The notes beneath the pieces are model-generated. The model was not told the DNA's origin, did not search any database, and was given only the letters and a program-made list of their open reading frames with translations. Shown in pieces: positions 42,929 to 52,995 of a stretch of DNA of 64,000 bases; the stretch's first letter is position 1; each line of letters starts with the position of its first letter. The DNA lies in contig CACECO010000004.1 in the NCBI GenBank assembly GCA_902558075.1, forward strand, positions 32,824 to 96,823. Reading direction: 5' to 3'. A program made the translations under genes and the position numbers. Source of the stretch: an uncultured Litorivicinus sp. GTDB taxonomy: Bacteria; Pseudomonadota; Gammaproteobacteria; Pseudomonadales; Litorivicinaceae.

Positions 42929-43860
42929 ATGTTGTTACCTTTTCGGACTTCTATCAAAGTCATTACAGTGGACATTACGGCTAAAATTCAAGCATTTGTG
43001 CGTCGTAAATGATAGATAAAGCGAAAAGTTTTTATTCAAATTTAGAGAGATTTACACGACTATGCTCGAGAAAGAATCTTGGGGTAACACGAATGGTTCG
43101 CGGCTAAACTAGTATTACAGTTTTTGCCTCGGCTGAGGGACCTTTGGTCTTAGATTTTTAAGTTAGTGACGGTACGATTTGGGCTTGACAGATGCTCTTT
43201 AAATCATACCCGCATAAGTGTTGCTCCATTATTCGTTATCCCCTTACCTTCGAGCACAACACGCAGATTTGTATGCTAAAGCAGTGTCGTTTTGGGTTAA
43301 AAAGTAGCGCGAATACGAGGTATCTAGCACCTAAAATTTAAAGTAGACAGTTAGCTTAGTTGCATCGTTTGACTGCGATGCTTGGGATCCATCATTTTGC
43401 ACAATTCTTAAAGCTCGGGGGCACAGACACCGGGGTTATGAATTAGCGAGATTCGGGTTATACCAAAACTTGCAAGCCAGAGACGACTCCTAGAACTCTT
43501 TTCTCGCAGCCATCGCACCTCGCTGGCTACAACTCTGATTGCGTCAACTGACTTCACGTGTTCGAAGCACAACCTCATTATCGAAAGCAGCTAAATTACA
43601 GGTTCGTGTCTGCGACAATTATCCGGCGACATTGGTAAATCCTGTTCTTCTCATACGCGCATCTAACTAGGGTATACATTTTTTGAGAATTTAATCCGTT
43701 GCTGCCGGACTTTGCCGAGGATATTAGGCCGAGGTTATCGATTAAGTGCCAGAGCGACCACCTTTTGGCGTCCAACCTTAATGTCGCAAGATTCAGTATT
43801 AAGAAAATTTTTAGTAAAATATGGTAACCTCCAATTATAAATCATACGATTTTTTATTTT
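42929..43860. other. Long gene-free region (932 bases)
   Basis: No supported ORF on either strand. It contains one recognisable pseudogene fragment (43368-43466). The last 60 bases before cysD are very AT rich and may hold its promoter. The remainder looks like decayed former coding DNA, but its origin could not be recognised. Confidence 0.6.
43368..43466 (-). pseudogene. Fragment of the 3' end of a DapC-like aminotransferase gene
   Basis: The minus strand encodes 'ITRISLIHNPGVCAPEL', a stop codon, then 'ELCKMMDPKHRS'. This matches 'IRLALIHNPGVCAAGLLELC' and 'KMVNPKHRSQ' of the intact gene at 48.2 kb. The flanks do not match. It is a second, independent relic of the same gene family. Confidence 0.85.
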
Positions 43861-45360
43861 ATGAAAAATAGAGACAAAACCGTTACCTTGCTTGAGGGAC
43901 TTCCAAATGAAACGGTTTGGACTACCCGTCGAATTCTAGAGTACCTAAACCTTGTAACTACTGACGCCACCCTCAAAGCGACAGAGCGGGCGATCCAAGC
44001 GAGCCCTATTCGATTTGAACCACTTGCCGACGAAGCGCTTGTGGATGAACATGGACGCTCAGCTAAACGCCTTGTAGTTGATCAACTCATCGATACTGCC
44101 CGCAAGAAACGGAAACTGATTCTTCTCGCTCAATCATTGTCGATTGAGAATAAGGTTGAATTTTTGGTTCTTAATGATGCCAGAGGCGGTCGTCGATGGA
44201 TTCGGCTCGATGAAAAGAAAGATTCTGTAAATGCCCTACAGGACGTATTAGCTTGCCTATGTGATTTTGAACAGAAACATGTCGTTATCATCCCATCCGG
44301 CTCGGTCGTCGCAAGCATGCGAGAATTAGTAAAAGCCAACCGAGGCCAACTGCTCAGCAATCAAAAAGATCGATCAATCTCGATCTCGCTGGAGGTCTAT
44401 TCCCATGGCCATGGGGAGATTTTAAAAACAGCAAACCTCTCGCATAAACCTACACTTCAGTCAGGGATGACGCATTTGGATCGCCTTGAAGCCGAGTCTA
44501 TTCATATCATCAGAGAGGTCATGGTTGAAGCAGATAATCCAGTGATGTTGTATTCAGTCGGCAAAGACTCCTCGGTGATGCTGCACTTAGCAAGAAAAGC
44601 GTTTTATCCGAGTTCGCCGCCCTTTCCATTGCTGCATGTCGACACACGATGGAAGTTTCAAGCAATGTACGACTTCAGGGACTACATGGCTCGCGAGTCC
44701 GGTATGGACTTGTTGGTGCATATCAACCCCGAGGGCGTCGAGAAGAATATTAATCCGTTCGACCACGGATCTGCGCTCCATACCGATGTCATGAAAACCG
44801 AAGGCCTTAAGCAGGCTTTGGATCACCACAAGTTTGATATTGCCTTTGGCGGAGCAAGACGAGACGAAGAAAAGAGCCGAGCGAAAGAGCGTGTGTTTTC
44901 TTTTAGAACCGCTTCACACCAATGGGACCCCAAAAACCAGCGACCCGAGTTATGGAATCTATACAACGGCAAAAAGAATCGTGATGAGTCGATTCGAGTC
45001 TTTCCAATCTCTAATTGGACCGAACTTGATGTTTGGCAATATATCTATCGGGAACAGATCCCAATTGTTCCACTGTACTTTGCCGCCGAGCGTCCGGTGA
45101 TCGAGCGAGACGGGATGCTGATGATGGTCGATGACGACCGGTTGCCGCTGCATCCTGGTGAAAAAATCCATCTTAAGAAAATCCGTTTCCGAACGCTCGG
45201 GTGCTACCCGTTAACTGGGGCCATTGAATCGGAGGCTGACGATCTAGCAAGCATTGTACTTGAACTTCTAAGTGCGCGAACGAGCGAACGTCAGGGTCGC
45301 GCGATTGATACCGATTCCAACGCGTCGATGGAGAAGAAAAAACAAGAGGGGTACTTCTGA
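43861..45360 (+). CDS. cysD: Sulfate adenylyltransferase subunit 2 (CysD) with 200-residue N-terminal extension
   Basis: Residues 203-499 are a full CysD, which makes adenosine 5'-phosphosulfate from ATP and sulfate: '[20 protein letters not shown]', PP-loop '[20 protein letters not shown]', '[20 protein letters not shown]' and the end '[11 protein letters not shown]'. E. coli CysD has 302 residues, so the first 202 residues are extra and in frame. The extension is soluble and charged ('[20 protein letters not shown]', '[15 protein letters not shown]') and was not recognised. An internal start at ATG 44467 would give a standard CysD but lacks a good ribosome site. The usual HVDTGWKF reads HVDTRWKF here. 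cysNC follows directly. Confidence 0.9.
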   Translation: MKNRDKTVTLLEGLPNETVWTTRRILEYLNLVTTDATLKATERAIQASPIRFEPLADEALVDEHGRSAKRLVVDQLIDTARKKRKLILLAQSLSIENKVEFLVLNDARGGRRWIRLDEKKDSVNALQDVLACLCDFEQKHVVIIPSGSVVASMRELVKANRGQLLSNQKDRSISISLEVYSHGHGEILKTANLSHKPTLQSGMTHLDRLEAESIHIIREVMVEADNPVMLYSVGKDSSVMLHLARKAFYPSSPPFPLLHVDTRWKFQAMYDFRDYMARESGMDLLVHINPEGVEKNINPFDHGSALHTDVMKTEGLKQALDHHKFDIAFGGARRDEEKSRAKERVFSFRTASHQWDPKNQRPELWNLYNGKKNRDESIRVFPISNWTELDVWQYIYREQIPIVPLYFAAERPVIERDGMLMMVDDDRLPLHPGEKIHLKKIRFRTLGCYPLTGAIESEADDLASIVLELLSARTSERQGRAIDTDSNASMEKKKQEGYF

Positions 45361-47246
45361 TGACAACTCACGTCAATGCAGTCGAGCGTGTCAATCAGTA
45401 CCTCGACGAGCAAGCGAGCCTCGACACGCTTCGTTTCATCACCTGCGGTAGCGTGGATGATGGGAAAAGCACGCTCATTGGACGCATGCTCTATGAAGCA
45501 CAACTGATTTTTGAGGACCAAGTCGCTTCGCTCCAATCTGATTCCAAGAAGATGGGGACACAGGGAGGAGAGATCGACTTTGCGCTACTCGTTGATGGGC
45601 TTGCTTCTGAACGTGAGCAAGGTATCACGATCGATGTTGCCTACCGTTTTTTTGCGACGGATCGTCGTAAATTTATCGTCGCTGATACGCCCGGCCACGA
45701 ACAATACACTCGTAACATGGTCACGGGAGCATCAACCGCTGACGTAGCTGTGATCCTCATCGATGCTCGCCAAGGGGTGCTACCTCAAACACGTAGACAC
45801 TCCATGATCTGTTCGGCGTTAGGAATAAAAAATGTTGTCATTGCGATCAACAAAATGGACCTGATTGACTACAGCCAAGAGGCATTCAATCGAATCTTAA
45901 ATGACTACACCAACGTTGCATTGCAACTGCAATTCGACGAGATAACAGCCATACCGATGTCCGCCCTCAGAGGTGATAACATCATCGAACGGTCAAGCCA
46001 CACATATTGGTATCAGGGGCCCACGCTTTTGGGATTCTTAGAGACAGTCAACCTGAGACTGAATCGGATCAACCAACCATTACGATTCCCGGTCCAGTGG
46101 GTCAACCGCCCAAATCTCGACTTTCGTGGATTTTCAGGGACGATCGAATCAGGGACAGTAGAGGTGAACCAGTCGATTCGGGTCCTACCGTCTGGTGCAA
46201 TAGCGAAGATCAAAGACATCATTCTGTTCGAGGATCATTTGGAAAAAGCGGAAGCTGGGCAAGCGATCACACTTACACTAGATGCAGAAATCGATGCATC
46301 CCGCGGTGATGTGATTGTGGCCTCTGATACCCCATGCGAAGTCGCCGATCAATTCGAGATCAATCTCGTTTGGATGGATCAGGCTCCTGGATATATTGGG
46401 CGGAGTTTATGGCTAAAACTCGGAACTACTCAGGTCAATGGCCACATCACGGATATCAAACACAAGGTCAATATCAACACGTTTGAACATCTCCCAGCGA
46501 CACAGTTAGAACTTAACGACCTCTCGGTCGTAACAATCAAAACTGACAGACCGATTGCGTTCGAACGTTTTCAAGACTGCGCACCTATGGGTGCCTTCAT
46601 TTTGATTGATCGTATGAGTAACCAGACCGTAGCAGCTGGAATGATCACATTTGCGCTGCGACGTTCGAGTAATGTGCATAAACAGCAACTAGAGATCGAT
46701 AAGCATGCTCGGCGTGCGCTGAACGGCCACACCAGTCGAGTGTTTTGGTTCACTGGCCTATCTGGTTCTGGAAAGTCAACGATAGCGAATGCGCTTGAGA
46801 AGGAACTACACACCCAAGGTATCCGAACTTATATCTTGGATGGTGACAATGTCCGTTATGGACTGAATAGCGACCTCGGATTCACGGTCGCCGACCGAGT
46901 CGAGAACATACGGCGAATTGGCGAAGTCGCAAAACTGATGGTAGACGCAGGAATCGTCGTACTGACAGCATTTATTTCACCATTCCGAGCTGAGCGAGAT
47001 ATGGTCCGGGGGCTATTTGAAGTCGACGAATTTCTTGAGATTTTTGTTGATACGCCTTTGGATGTCGCTGAAGCCCGTGATCCGAAGGGGCTCTATAAGA
47101 AAGCACGCCAGGGAGAGATTCCAAATTTCACAGGAATCGGCAGCCCTTACGAGGCACCAGAAACACCTGATATTCACATTTACACTGAGATTGAGTCGGT
47201 CGAACAAATTGTTAAGCGACTGCTCAAAGAACTGGATCTCCAATGA
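45360..47246 (+). CDS. cysNC: Bifunctional CysNC: sulfate adenylyltransferase GTPase subunit fused to APS kinase
   Basis: Residues 1-440 are CysN, a GTPase driving APS synthesis: '[20 protein letters not shown]' (P-loop), '[20 protein letters not shown]' and 'INKMDLIDY'. Residues 455-628 are CysC, which phosphorylates APS to PAPS: '[20 protein letters not shown]', '[15 protein letters not shown]' and '[13 protein letters not shown]'. Both parts look complete. The ATG touches the cysD stop. PAPS serves assimilation and sulfotransferases; no reductase or sulfotransferase gene lies nearby. Confidence 0.96.
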   Translation: MTTHVNAVERVNQYLDEQASLDTLRFITCGSVDDGKSTLIGRMLYEAQLIFEDQVASLQSDSKKMGTQGGEIDFALLVDGLASEREQGITIDVAYRFFATDRRKFIVADTPGHEQYTRNMVTGASTADVAVILIDARQGVLPQTRRHSMICSALGIKNVVIAINKMDLIDYSQEAFNRILNDYTNVALQLQFDEITAIPMSALRGDNIIERSSHTYWYQGPTLLGFLETVNLRLNRINQPLRFPVQWVNRPNLDFRGFSGTIESGTVEVNQSIRVLPSGAIAKIKDIILFEDHLEKAEAGQAITLTLDAEIDASRGDVIVASDTPCEVADQFEINLVWMDQAPGYIGRSLWLKLGTTQVNGHITDIKHKVNINTFEHLPATQLELNDLSVVTIKTDRPIAFERFQDCAPMGAFILIDRMSNQTVAAGMITFALRRSSNVHKQQLEIDKHARRALNGHTSRVFWFTGLSGSGKSTIANALEKELHTQGIRTYILDGDNVRYGLNSDLGFTVADRVENIRRIGEVAKLMVDAGIVVLTAFISPFRAERDMVRGLFEVDEFLEIFVDTPLDVAEARDPKGLYKKARQGEIPNFTGIGSPYEAPETPDIHIYTEIESVEQIVKRLLKELDLQ

Positions 47247-48025
47247 ATCAAACGACTGAATTACCGCTCGATCCAACCTTGATTAAACAAATTATCGACC
47301 TAATGTGGAAAGCCAGCGACGCGATTCTTGAGATCTATCACTCCGGTGAGTTGAAAACAGAAGTTAAAAAAGATCAATCTCCTGTTACTCGGGCTGATCT
47401 CGCCGCTCATCATGTACTGGTCAACGGATTATCTCAACTGACCCCAAAAATTCCCGTAGTGAGTGAAGAAGATCCAAATTCGTTGACAGTTCCGCAAACC
47501 CACCAGCGGTATTGGTTAATTGACCCACTCGACGGTACTAAAGAATTCATTAATAAAAATGATGAATTCACTTGCAACCTCGCGCTGATCAACTTCCATC
47601 AAACGACGTATGGATTTGTCAGCGTCCCGGTCCTTGGTCTCGTCTATCACGGTGGAGACCACTATGGGGCCTATCGCATCAACCGAGCGGGTGGAGAAAC
47701 TCAGATCCGATGTCAGCGACAGAGCACTACAACTCGAGTCATCGCTAGCAAAAGTCACCTCAATTTCGAAACAATAGCGTTTATTGATGCAATCGAAACC
47801 CCTGTCGAGTTCATACAAGCCGGCAGCAGTCTCAAATTTCTCCGCATTGCAGAGGGATTGGCTGACATATATCCTCGATTAGCACCTACCTGTGAATGGG
47901 ATACGGCTGCCGCCCAAGCAGTCCTTGAGGGAGCAGGAGGTTCAGTAAAACAAACTGATGGCTCACTCGTTACCTACGGTAAGTCGGAGATTCTCAATCC
48001 ATTCTTCGTCGCGAGTGCGCGATAG
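47243..48025 (+). CDS. cysQ: 3'(2'),5'-bisphosphate nucleotidase CysQ
   Basis: CysQ removes the 3'-phosphate from PAP, the product of PAPS use. The 260 residues show the metal-binding motifs of the inositol-monophosphatase superfamily: 'VVSEEDPNS', '[17 protein letters not shown]' and '[17 protein letters not shown]'. The start overlaps the cysNC stop (ATGA), giving a compact cysD-NC-Q operon. CysQ in the same operon suggests heavy PAPS turnover, as in sulfotransfer. Confidence 0.94.
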   Translation: MNQTTELPLDPTLIKQIIDLMWKASDAILEIYHSGELKTEVKKDQSPVTRADLAAHHVLVNGLSQLTPKIPVVSEEDPNSLTVPQTHQRYWLIDPLDGTKEFINKNDEFTCNLALINFHQTTYGFVSVPVLGLVYHGGDHYGAYRINRAGGETQIRCQRQSTTTRVIASKSHLNFETIAFIDAIETPVEFIQAGSSLKFLRIAEGLADIYPRLAPTCEWDTAAAQAVLEGAGGSVKQTDGSLVTYGKSEILNPFFVASAR

Positions 48026-48178
48026 ACTCGCTTCCAATGCAGGCGTCAATCCTGATACCTGTGATTACACGTAAACCAATGCTCTTTGTCTAAGGTACGA
48101 GGCTTGCGGCTTTCTGAACAAATATTGATGCGAGAGAGCTTTAAAAACCTGGAATCATAGCCCGTGGCAGTTAGTCCG

Positions 48179-49399
48179 TTAGCTAGGGGCCTGTGTTTGG
48201 CTCCGATGCTTGGGGTTCACCATCTTGCAGAGCTCCAGAAGCCCAGCGGCACAGACACCGGGGTTATGAATCAGCGCAAGTCGGATCATACCAACCGCTG
48301 GATTCACGTTACCCGCCTTCTTGGCTAGCAGTTGACCAGGCATGACCTTAACCCCTGTTCGACCATAGGCGGTCACTGCGAAGGCAATATCGTCTCCTGG
48401 AACCCTAATCCACAGATAATGCCCGTAGAGTGGATCACTGGCAGGAAGCGTCTGGTTGCAGCGCTTGGGTGCGTCTTTGAATTTTCCGCTATATTTTTTG
48501 TTGTTCTCGACTACGTGATCTTCATCTTCCCAGGCAAGCTTGGCTGCTTTTTGATTCGGGACTGGGATATAGAGCCCATGGTAGGCCCGGTAGATGTTGG
48601 CCTTTTTAATGAAATCGCGGTCACCAGCTAAAAATCCAGAAGGCATCCCGGCAAGATTTGACCGATAAATCAGGTCATTCACGACAATGCATCGATTCAT
48701 GTCGGGGTTGTCGTTAGAGTCGGCCATCTCGAGGAGGCCAGGTGATGGCTTGCCCCGATGGATTGAATTGAGCCGTTCGTCAGACAAAATATAGAAGTCG
48801 TGTTCTTCGGACTGATTCAGCAAAAACTCCCATGTCAACACTGGTAGATCCGCTCCATAGGGGTCTGCTGGCGAATTAACCACAACGATTTTTACTTTGG
48901 GCCATTGCTCTTCGGTGATGTCCCGGTAGGTCGGTTGCTGTGAGGTCATAGTGGAGCAATAGATGGGCTGTAGTCCGGCGATACGGCCTGCCGTCTCATA
49001 GATCGGATCGGCTGGGTTGGGTAGCACGATGTAGCCGTCGCGTTCGCCTTCGGCAAGTATTTGGATCGCTGAAAATATCCCCTCTGCGCCACCGTTGGTT
49101 CCAATGATGTTATTTTCGGTGAAGGTCTTTGACTTGACAGCGTGGCGGGTCTTCAACCACGAATACATGGTTCCCCTGAGCTCTCGGAGTCCACCATATC
49201 CACCGGCACCATTAATCGCTTTGCCGATCGTTGGGGAATACTTCTTATACTCCTCAACGACAAACGAAGGTGGCTTGTGCGCAGGTTCGGAGATACTGAA
49301 GTCAATGATATCTTTGTCCGGTTCTGATACCCGAGATAATAGGTGGTTCAGCCGAACCCCTGCTGGGACATCAAGTGAGTTCCAAAACGTCTTTTCCAT
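48179..49399 (-). CDS. DapC-like aminotransferase paralogue lacking the PLP lysine (probable pseudoenzyme)
   Basis: The 406-residue protein aligns throughout with N-succinyldiaminopimelate aminotransferases of the DapC type ('YIVLPNPADPIYETAGRIAG', 'AWEDEDHVVENNKKY', 'YLWIRVPGDDIAFA', 'IRLALIHNPGVCAAGLLEL'). The active-site block that reads SLSKRSN-PGLRSGF in the family reads 'DLIYRSNLAGMPSGF' here: the Schiff-base Lys is Tyr and the phosphate-binding Arg is Pro. NPTG reads 'DPYG', and the Tyr of SDE-Y is lost ('SDERLNSIH'). The frame is intact. It may have a non-catalytic role or be newly dead; two relics of the same gene end lie at 38.8 and 43.4 kb. Confidence 0.85.
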   Translation of the reverse strand: MEKTFWNSLDVPAGVRLNHLLSRVSEPDKDIIDFSISEPAHKPPSFVVEEYKKYSPTIGKAINGAGGYGGLRELRGTMYSWLKTRHAVKSKTFTENNIIGTNGGAEGIFSAIQILAEGERDGYIVLPNPADPIYETAGRIAGLQPIYCSTMTSQQPTYRDITEEQWPKVKIVVVNSPADPYGADLPVLTWEFLLNQSEEHDFYILSDERLNSIHRGKPSPGLLEMADSNDNPDMNRCIVVNDLIYRSNLAGMPSGFLAGDRDFIKKANIYRAYHGLYIPVPNQKAAKLAWEDEDHVVENNKKYSGKFKDAPKRCNQTLPASDPLYGHYLWIRVPGDDIAFAVTAYGRTGVKVMPGQLLAKKAGNVNPAVGMIRLALIHNPGVCAAGLLELCKMVNPKHRSQTQAPS

Positions 49400-49584
49400 A
49401 CCTGTCCTTCAACAACTATTAAATATTGATCGGATGATTGATGCATTATTTTAGACACAGATCTCTATCGAATCTCAATGACTTGGTTAGTTACAACCGA
49501 CATCCGATTAAAGGCCTATGGACGTTGACCGATCTACTGAATTAGGTTGTACTACTTCCCTTTTTGGCTTTACAGGAGCATTTT

Positions 49585-49935
49585 TTGGCTATTTCGCATA
49601 CCGCGTCATGGATCATCGGCAGTTTAACAGCGTCGAGTATCGTGGTCAGTGGTTTGTTTGTTTATTCATTGAGAGACGGCTCGCCGCCAAATCCGTATAG
49701 CCGCGTCTCTTCCTATTCAATCGTCCCTGACCTCTGGGTGTGTCGCAAAAACACCAACATTAGGGGCCACGAATATACCTATTCAGTTAACCTAAGGAAC
49801 GGCTCGACAGGACCTGCGCGCCTTGCTTGTGCGGGTGTGAAACCTCTCAACGTAAGCCCGATGGAACCACGTTCACGAATGGGTCCCAATGGCATTAGGC
49901 CACCAATCATGCGTGTTGATCCGGATGCGAAATGA
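49585..49935 (+). CDS. Small membrane-anchored protein of unknown function
   Basis: About 116 residues from TTG 49585, seven bases after AGGAG. The N-terminus is a likely membrane segment ('WIIGSLTASSIVVSGLFVYS'). A short outer domain contains two cysteines ('DLWVCRKNTN', 'ARLACAGVKP') that could form a disulfide. No family was recognised. A perfect 16-base palindrome lies right after the stop. Support is moderate because no ATG start exists and no neighbour explains it. Confidence 0.5.
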   Translation: MAISHTASWIIGSLTASSIVVSGLFVYSLRDGSPPNPYSRVSSYSIVPDLWVCRKNTNIRGHEYTYSVNLRNGSTGPARLACAGVKPLNVSPMEPRSRMGPNGIRPPIMRVDPDAK

Positions 49936-49951
49936 ACATCTTCGAAGATGT
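49936..49951. repeat. 16-base perfect palindrome
   Basis: ACATCTTCGAAGATGT begins at the base after the stop codon of the small membrane protein gene. It could be a regulator site or a loop-poor hairpin; no T run follows. Confidence 0.4.
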
Positions 49952-50084
49952 CAGCACCATACTCTCTAGCAACAGATAGAACCGAAAGTCGACCTTTTTA
50001 ATGGTGCACTTGATACATATACAGGTCTTCTTGCGGAGCTAAATCATTCACTAGCTTGGATACGTGATAAATCGGCTAGGTACA

Positions 50085-50648
50085 CTACGATTTTTGATCG
50101 CTTGACTCAGTTTTGTCGCTGTCTTCCTCAACGATCTCTTGCGAGAAGATCACTTTGTGGTAGAGACCTTCCTGTAGTTGAGTAATCGGAATATTCCCCT
50201 CAATTTTCTTCAATCTTGGAATCAGGGCAGCAAGCTCGGGGAAGGGTGATCCCAAAATTTTATCGACTACTTGCTCGTCACTCATTGGAATCAAAGCCTC
50301 GCGCTTCATCCGAAAGAGATCACGCACGCTTCGGCGCGTTTTTTTTAGGTACGCGCCTGCTTCGGGATGAAACTCACCGGGCAGTAACTCGATTTTATCG
50401 TAGAGATTCGGAATAAGCCCATATTCTGCAAGGAATTTTTCGCGAATTTGCTCTAACAGAGCGAGTGTCTGGCACATCTGGATCTGATTAATCGCATCTT
50501 CTTTAATTCGATCCGTGTCCTCGATAAACCGATCAAATGTGAGCAGGGGTTTCTGGTAAAGCACTTTGTACTCGCCCATAAGGAACGCAGCGATAATCGC
50601 GTAGCCAACGATCCATGTTGCATAAAGTACGAGTAGTTCAGTAGGCAT
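50085..50648 (-). CDS. Single-pass membrane protein of unknown function
   Basis: About 187 residues from ATG 50648, after an AGG ribosome site; a longer frame from 50699 is less likely. One membrane helix near the start ('LVLYATWIVGYAIIAAFLMG') is followed by a long, charged, mostly helical cytoplasmic part ('IEDTDRIKEDAINQIQMCQT', 'KKTRRSVRDLFRMKREAL') with an acidic end. No known domain was recognised. Confidence 0.6.
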   Translation of the reverse strand: MPTELLVLYATWIVGYAIIAAFLMGEYKVLYQKPLLTFDRFIEDTDRIKEDAINQIQMCQTLALLEQIREKFLAEYGLIPNLYDKIELLPGEFHPEAGAYLKKTRRSVRDLFRMKREALIPMSDEQVVDKILGSPFPELAALIPRLKKIEGNIPITQLQEGLYHKVIFSQEIVEEDSDKTESSDQKS

Positions 50649-50790
50649 TGCGACACCTGTCGATAGCTGCACTGGATTAAGATTCCCGCAGCTTTTCATC
50701 AGTTACTGTATGTTCTTCACACAGAGATTTATCGGTTTAACCTAGTTGATTCTTAGCGATTTTTCCACCACAGTCCGAAAGGAAGTTTTG

Positions 50791-51009
50791 ATGAGGGCTG
50801 TGATCATGCTGGTGCACTGGGTGTTAATTGCCTTTGTTTATTCTTCGAGCGACACCATCGCGTCCACGAAAACAGAGACCTATCCACTGGACTATGGTGC
50901 AGTTTTCTCGACACAGGATGCCTGCGACGGATGGGCGAGGGAAAGGCTTGCTGATATAAAACGCATTGAATCTTTCGTCTGTTTACCTCGACCCGCTTAC
51001 AGGAATTGA
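50791..51009 (+). CDS. Small secreted or membrane protein of unknown function
   Basis: A 72-residue frame from ATG 50791, six to seven bases after AAGGA. It starts with a hydrophobic stretch, 'MRAVIMLVHWVLIAFVYSSS', that could be a signal peptide. Two cysteines follow ('DACDGWARER' and 'FVCLPRP'). Nothing more can be said about function. Confidence 0.55.
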   Translation: MRAVIMLVHWVLIAFVYSSSDTIASTKTETYPLDYGAVFSTQDACDGWARERLADIKRIESFVCLPRPAYRN

Positions 51010-51300
51010 TGTCATTTGCTTGATTCAATAAACCATTCGACGATAGGTTGGGAGTAAATTGACTGCGACAATTTTTCGGATGAGATTTAGCCTTTAGGAC
51101 GTTGGTCGAGTTTCATGTAAATCTTTTTACTGGGTGTCGGAGTTTGCGGTTCTTATCGTGTTCCCAATTTTGGTCGCTTGGCCGTGGCTCTCAACATAGT
51201 TGCCAACCTTGGTGATTGGACCGACAGCTTCACGAAATAAGATCTGTGAACCAATGTGGTGTGATTTATCATGCCATTTCAATTTCCAATAAGGTGACTT

Positions 51301-52365
51301 ATGAGTTCTTATCGAATTGCTGTTTTGGCTGGTGACGGTATCGGCAAGGAAGTTATGCCTGAAGGCATCCGGGTGTTGGATGCTGTTGCTCGGAAGCATC
51401 AACTGAATCTGACCTTCAATCATTTCGATTTTGCCTCCTGCGATTACTATCTCGAACATGGTCAGATGATGCCGGACAACTGGAAAGAGATCATGATGGA
51501 ATACGATGCGATCTATTATGGTGCTGTTGGTTGGCCGGAGACAGTTCCAGATCATATTTCACTGTGGGGCTCACTGATTCAATTCCGTCGCCAGTTCGAA
51601 CAATATGTGTGTCTACGTCCTGTGAAGCTGATGCCAGGGGTGCCATCGCCGTTGGCTAATCGGCAGGTTGGTGATATCGATTTTTACGTGGTTCGTGAGA
51701 ACAGCGAGGGCGAGTATTCAAGCGTCGGTGGAATCATGAACGAAGGCACTGAGCACGAATTTGCATTACAGGAATCGGTGTTTAGCCGTCGTGGCGTTAA
51801 CCGGATCATGAGGTACGCATTTGAGCTTGCAAAAACGCGCGACAAAAAGCACGTGACATCGGCAACAAAATCGAACGGCATCTCGATTTCGATGCCCTAT
51901 TGGGACCGTCGTTTTGAAGAGATTGCAAAACAGTATCCAGAGTGCACAACAGATAAATATCACATCGATATTCTAACAGCGCATTTTGTAATGAACCCAG
52001 ATCGCTTCGACGTCGTTGTAGCCTCAAATCTATTTGGCGATATCCTCTCCGACTTGGGTCCAGCATGTACTGGAACCATTGGCATCGCTCCATCAGCTAA
52101 CATCAATCCAGAGCGCAACTTTCCATCACTCTTTGAGCCAGTTCATGGCTCGGCTCCTGACATCTACGGTCGGAATATCGCAAACCCAATTGGCATGATC
52201 TGGAGTGGAGCGATGATGCTTGAGCATTTGGGTGAGGCGATCGCGGCCGCAGATATCATGACCGCCATTGAGGAAGTATTAAAAACAGGTCCTCGAACAC
52301 CGGATATGAAAGGTGTAGCCAACACACAAGAGGTTGGTCAAGCGATTTCTCAGGCAATCGCCTAA
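51301..52365 (+). CDS. Tartrate dehydrogenase/D-malate dehydrogenase family protein (TTUC/DmlA)
   Basis: This 354-residue enzyme of the isocitrate/isopropylmalate dehydrogenase superfamily oxidises and decarboxylates D-malate, tartrate or related acids with NAD. Motifs: 'YRIAVLAGDGIGKEVMPEGI' (start), 'YYGAVGWP', 'LRPVKLMPGVPSPL', 'VVRENSEGEYSSVGG', 'HVTSATKSNGISIS', 'SNLFGDILSDLGPACTGTIG' and 'FEPVHGSAPDIYGRNIANP'. The WP after YYGAVG and the LRPVKL segment fit the TTUC/DmlA branch rather than LeuB. AAGGTG lies five bases before the ATG. Monocistronic. Confidence 0.9.
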   Translation: MSSYRIAVLAGDGIGKEVMPEGIRVLDAVARKHQLNLTFNHFDFASCDYYLEHGQMMPDNWKEIMMEYDAIYYGAVGWPETVPDHISLWGSLIQFRRQFEQYVCLRPVKLMPGVPSPLANRQVGDIDFYVVRENSEGEYSSVGGIMNEGTEHEFALQESVFSRRGVNRIMRYAFELAKTRDKKHVTSATKSNGISISMPYWDRRFEEIAKQYPECTTDKYHIDILTAHFVMNPDRFDVVVASNLFGDILSDLGPACTGTIGIAPSANINPERNFPSLFEPVHGSAPDIYGRNIANPIGMIWSGAMMLEHLGEAIAAADIMTAIEEVLKTGPRTPDMKGVANTQEVGQAISQAIA

Positions 52366-52368
52366 TCG

Positions 52369-52995
52369 TCAGTCGGGTAAATACTCATGCTTCCAACGAA
52401 GCACGATATTGAAGCTCACTGAAATACGTGTTTCGTGGGATAGGTTTGGGTGTACCAAGTGATGCAGGAATGCAGGCCACAGTAATAATTGCCCGGGCGT
52501 TGGTTTGATCCGATGTTCTGGGTCAATTTGCCCATCCCCTCGAATCGCGTTCATATTGGCCTGTGGTCTTGGATCATAAAAGCTGATGCAGTTTGGGGTT
52601 CGGTCGTCTCGGCCCGATGGTAGCGTGTCATGCTCCGGAATCGAGATGTAATAGGTTCCACTGAGCCATGCGTGTGGGTGATTATGTAGATTATGATAGT
52701 CTCCCATCTGGTTCACATTGGCCCAGGCTTGAATTGCAAAGTCGACGCTGTAGTCGATCCCTAAATGTTGTGCGTAATCAACAACTGCTCGTTGAACCGA
52801 TTGTTTGAGCCACTGAATGACCGGATGCTGTTCATCGAAGAGGTTGTCGCTCCGATAGTCAGTCGTCATTTGTGACCGCTCGATATCCAGTTTTTCAATA
52901 TGGTCCGCCAGAATGGGATTCGCCTGATCATGGCCAGGCAATGCGATTTCCATCAGTTGTGTTGGCCAGAGATTTTTGAAGATTGGAGTTGTCAT
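52369..52995 (-). CDS. TIGR02466-type putative 2OG-Fe(II) oxygenase
   Basis: About 208 residues from ATG 52995, with GAGAAG before it. 'NLHNHPHAWLSGTYYISIPE' provides the first His and the family's H-H-H-A---G-YY pattern, and 'LLLWPAFLHHLVHPNLSHET' with 'RISVSFNIVL' provides the distal His and Arg. These match the uncharacterised TIGR02466 family of putative oxygenases. It is convergent with the dehydrogenase gene, separated by three bases. Substrate unknown. Confidence 0.8.
   Translation of the reverse strand: MTTPIFKNLWPTQLMEIALPGHDQANPILADHIEKLDIERSQMTTDYRSDNLFDEQHPVIQWLKQSVQRAVVDYAQHLGIDYSVDFAIQAWANVNQMGDYHNLHNHPHAWLSGTYYISIPEHDTLPSGRDDRTPNCISFYDPRPQANMNAIRGDGQIDPEHRIKPTPGQLLLWPAFLHHLVHPNLSHETRISVSFNIVLRWKHEYLPD

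Noticed and set aside
49518..49700. 60-codon plus-strand frame with an aromatic-rich stretch
   Set aside because: It overlaps the better supported 116-residue frame, which has AGGAG spacing and a membrane segment.
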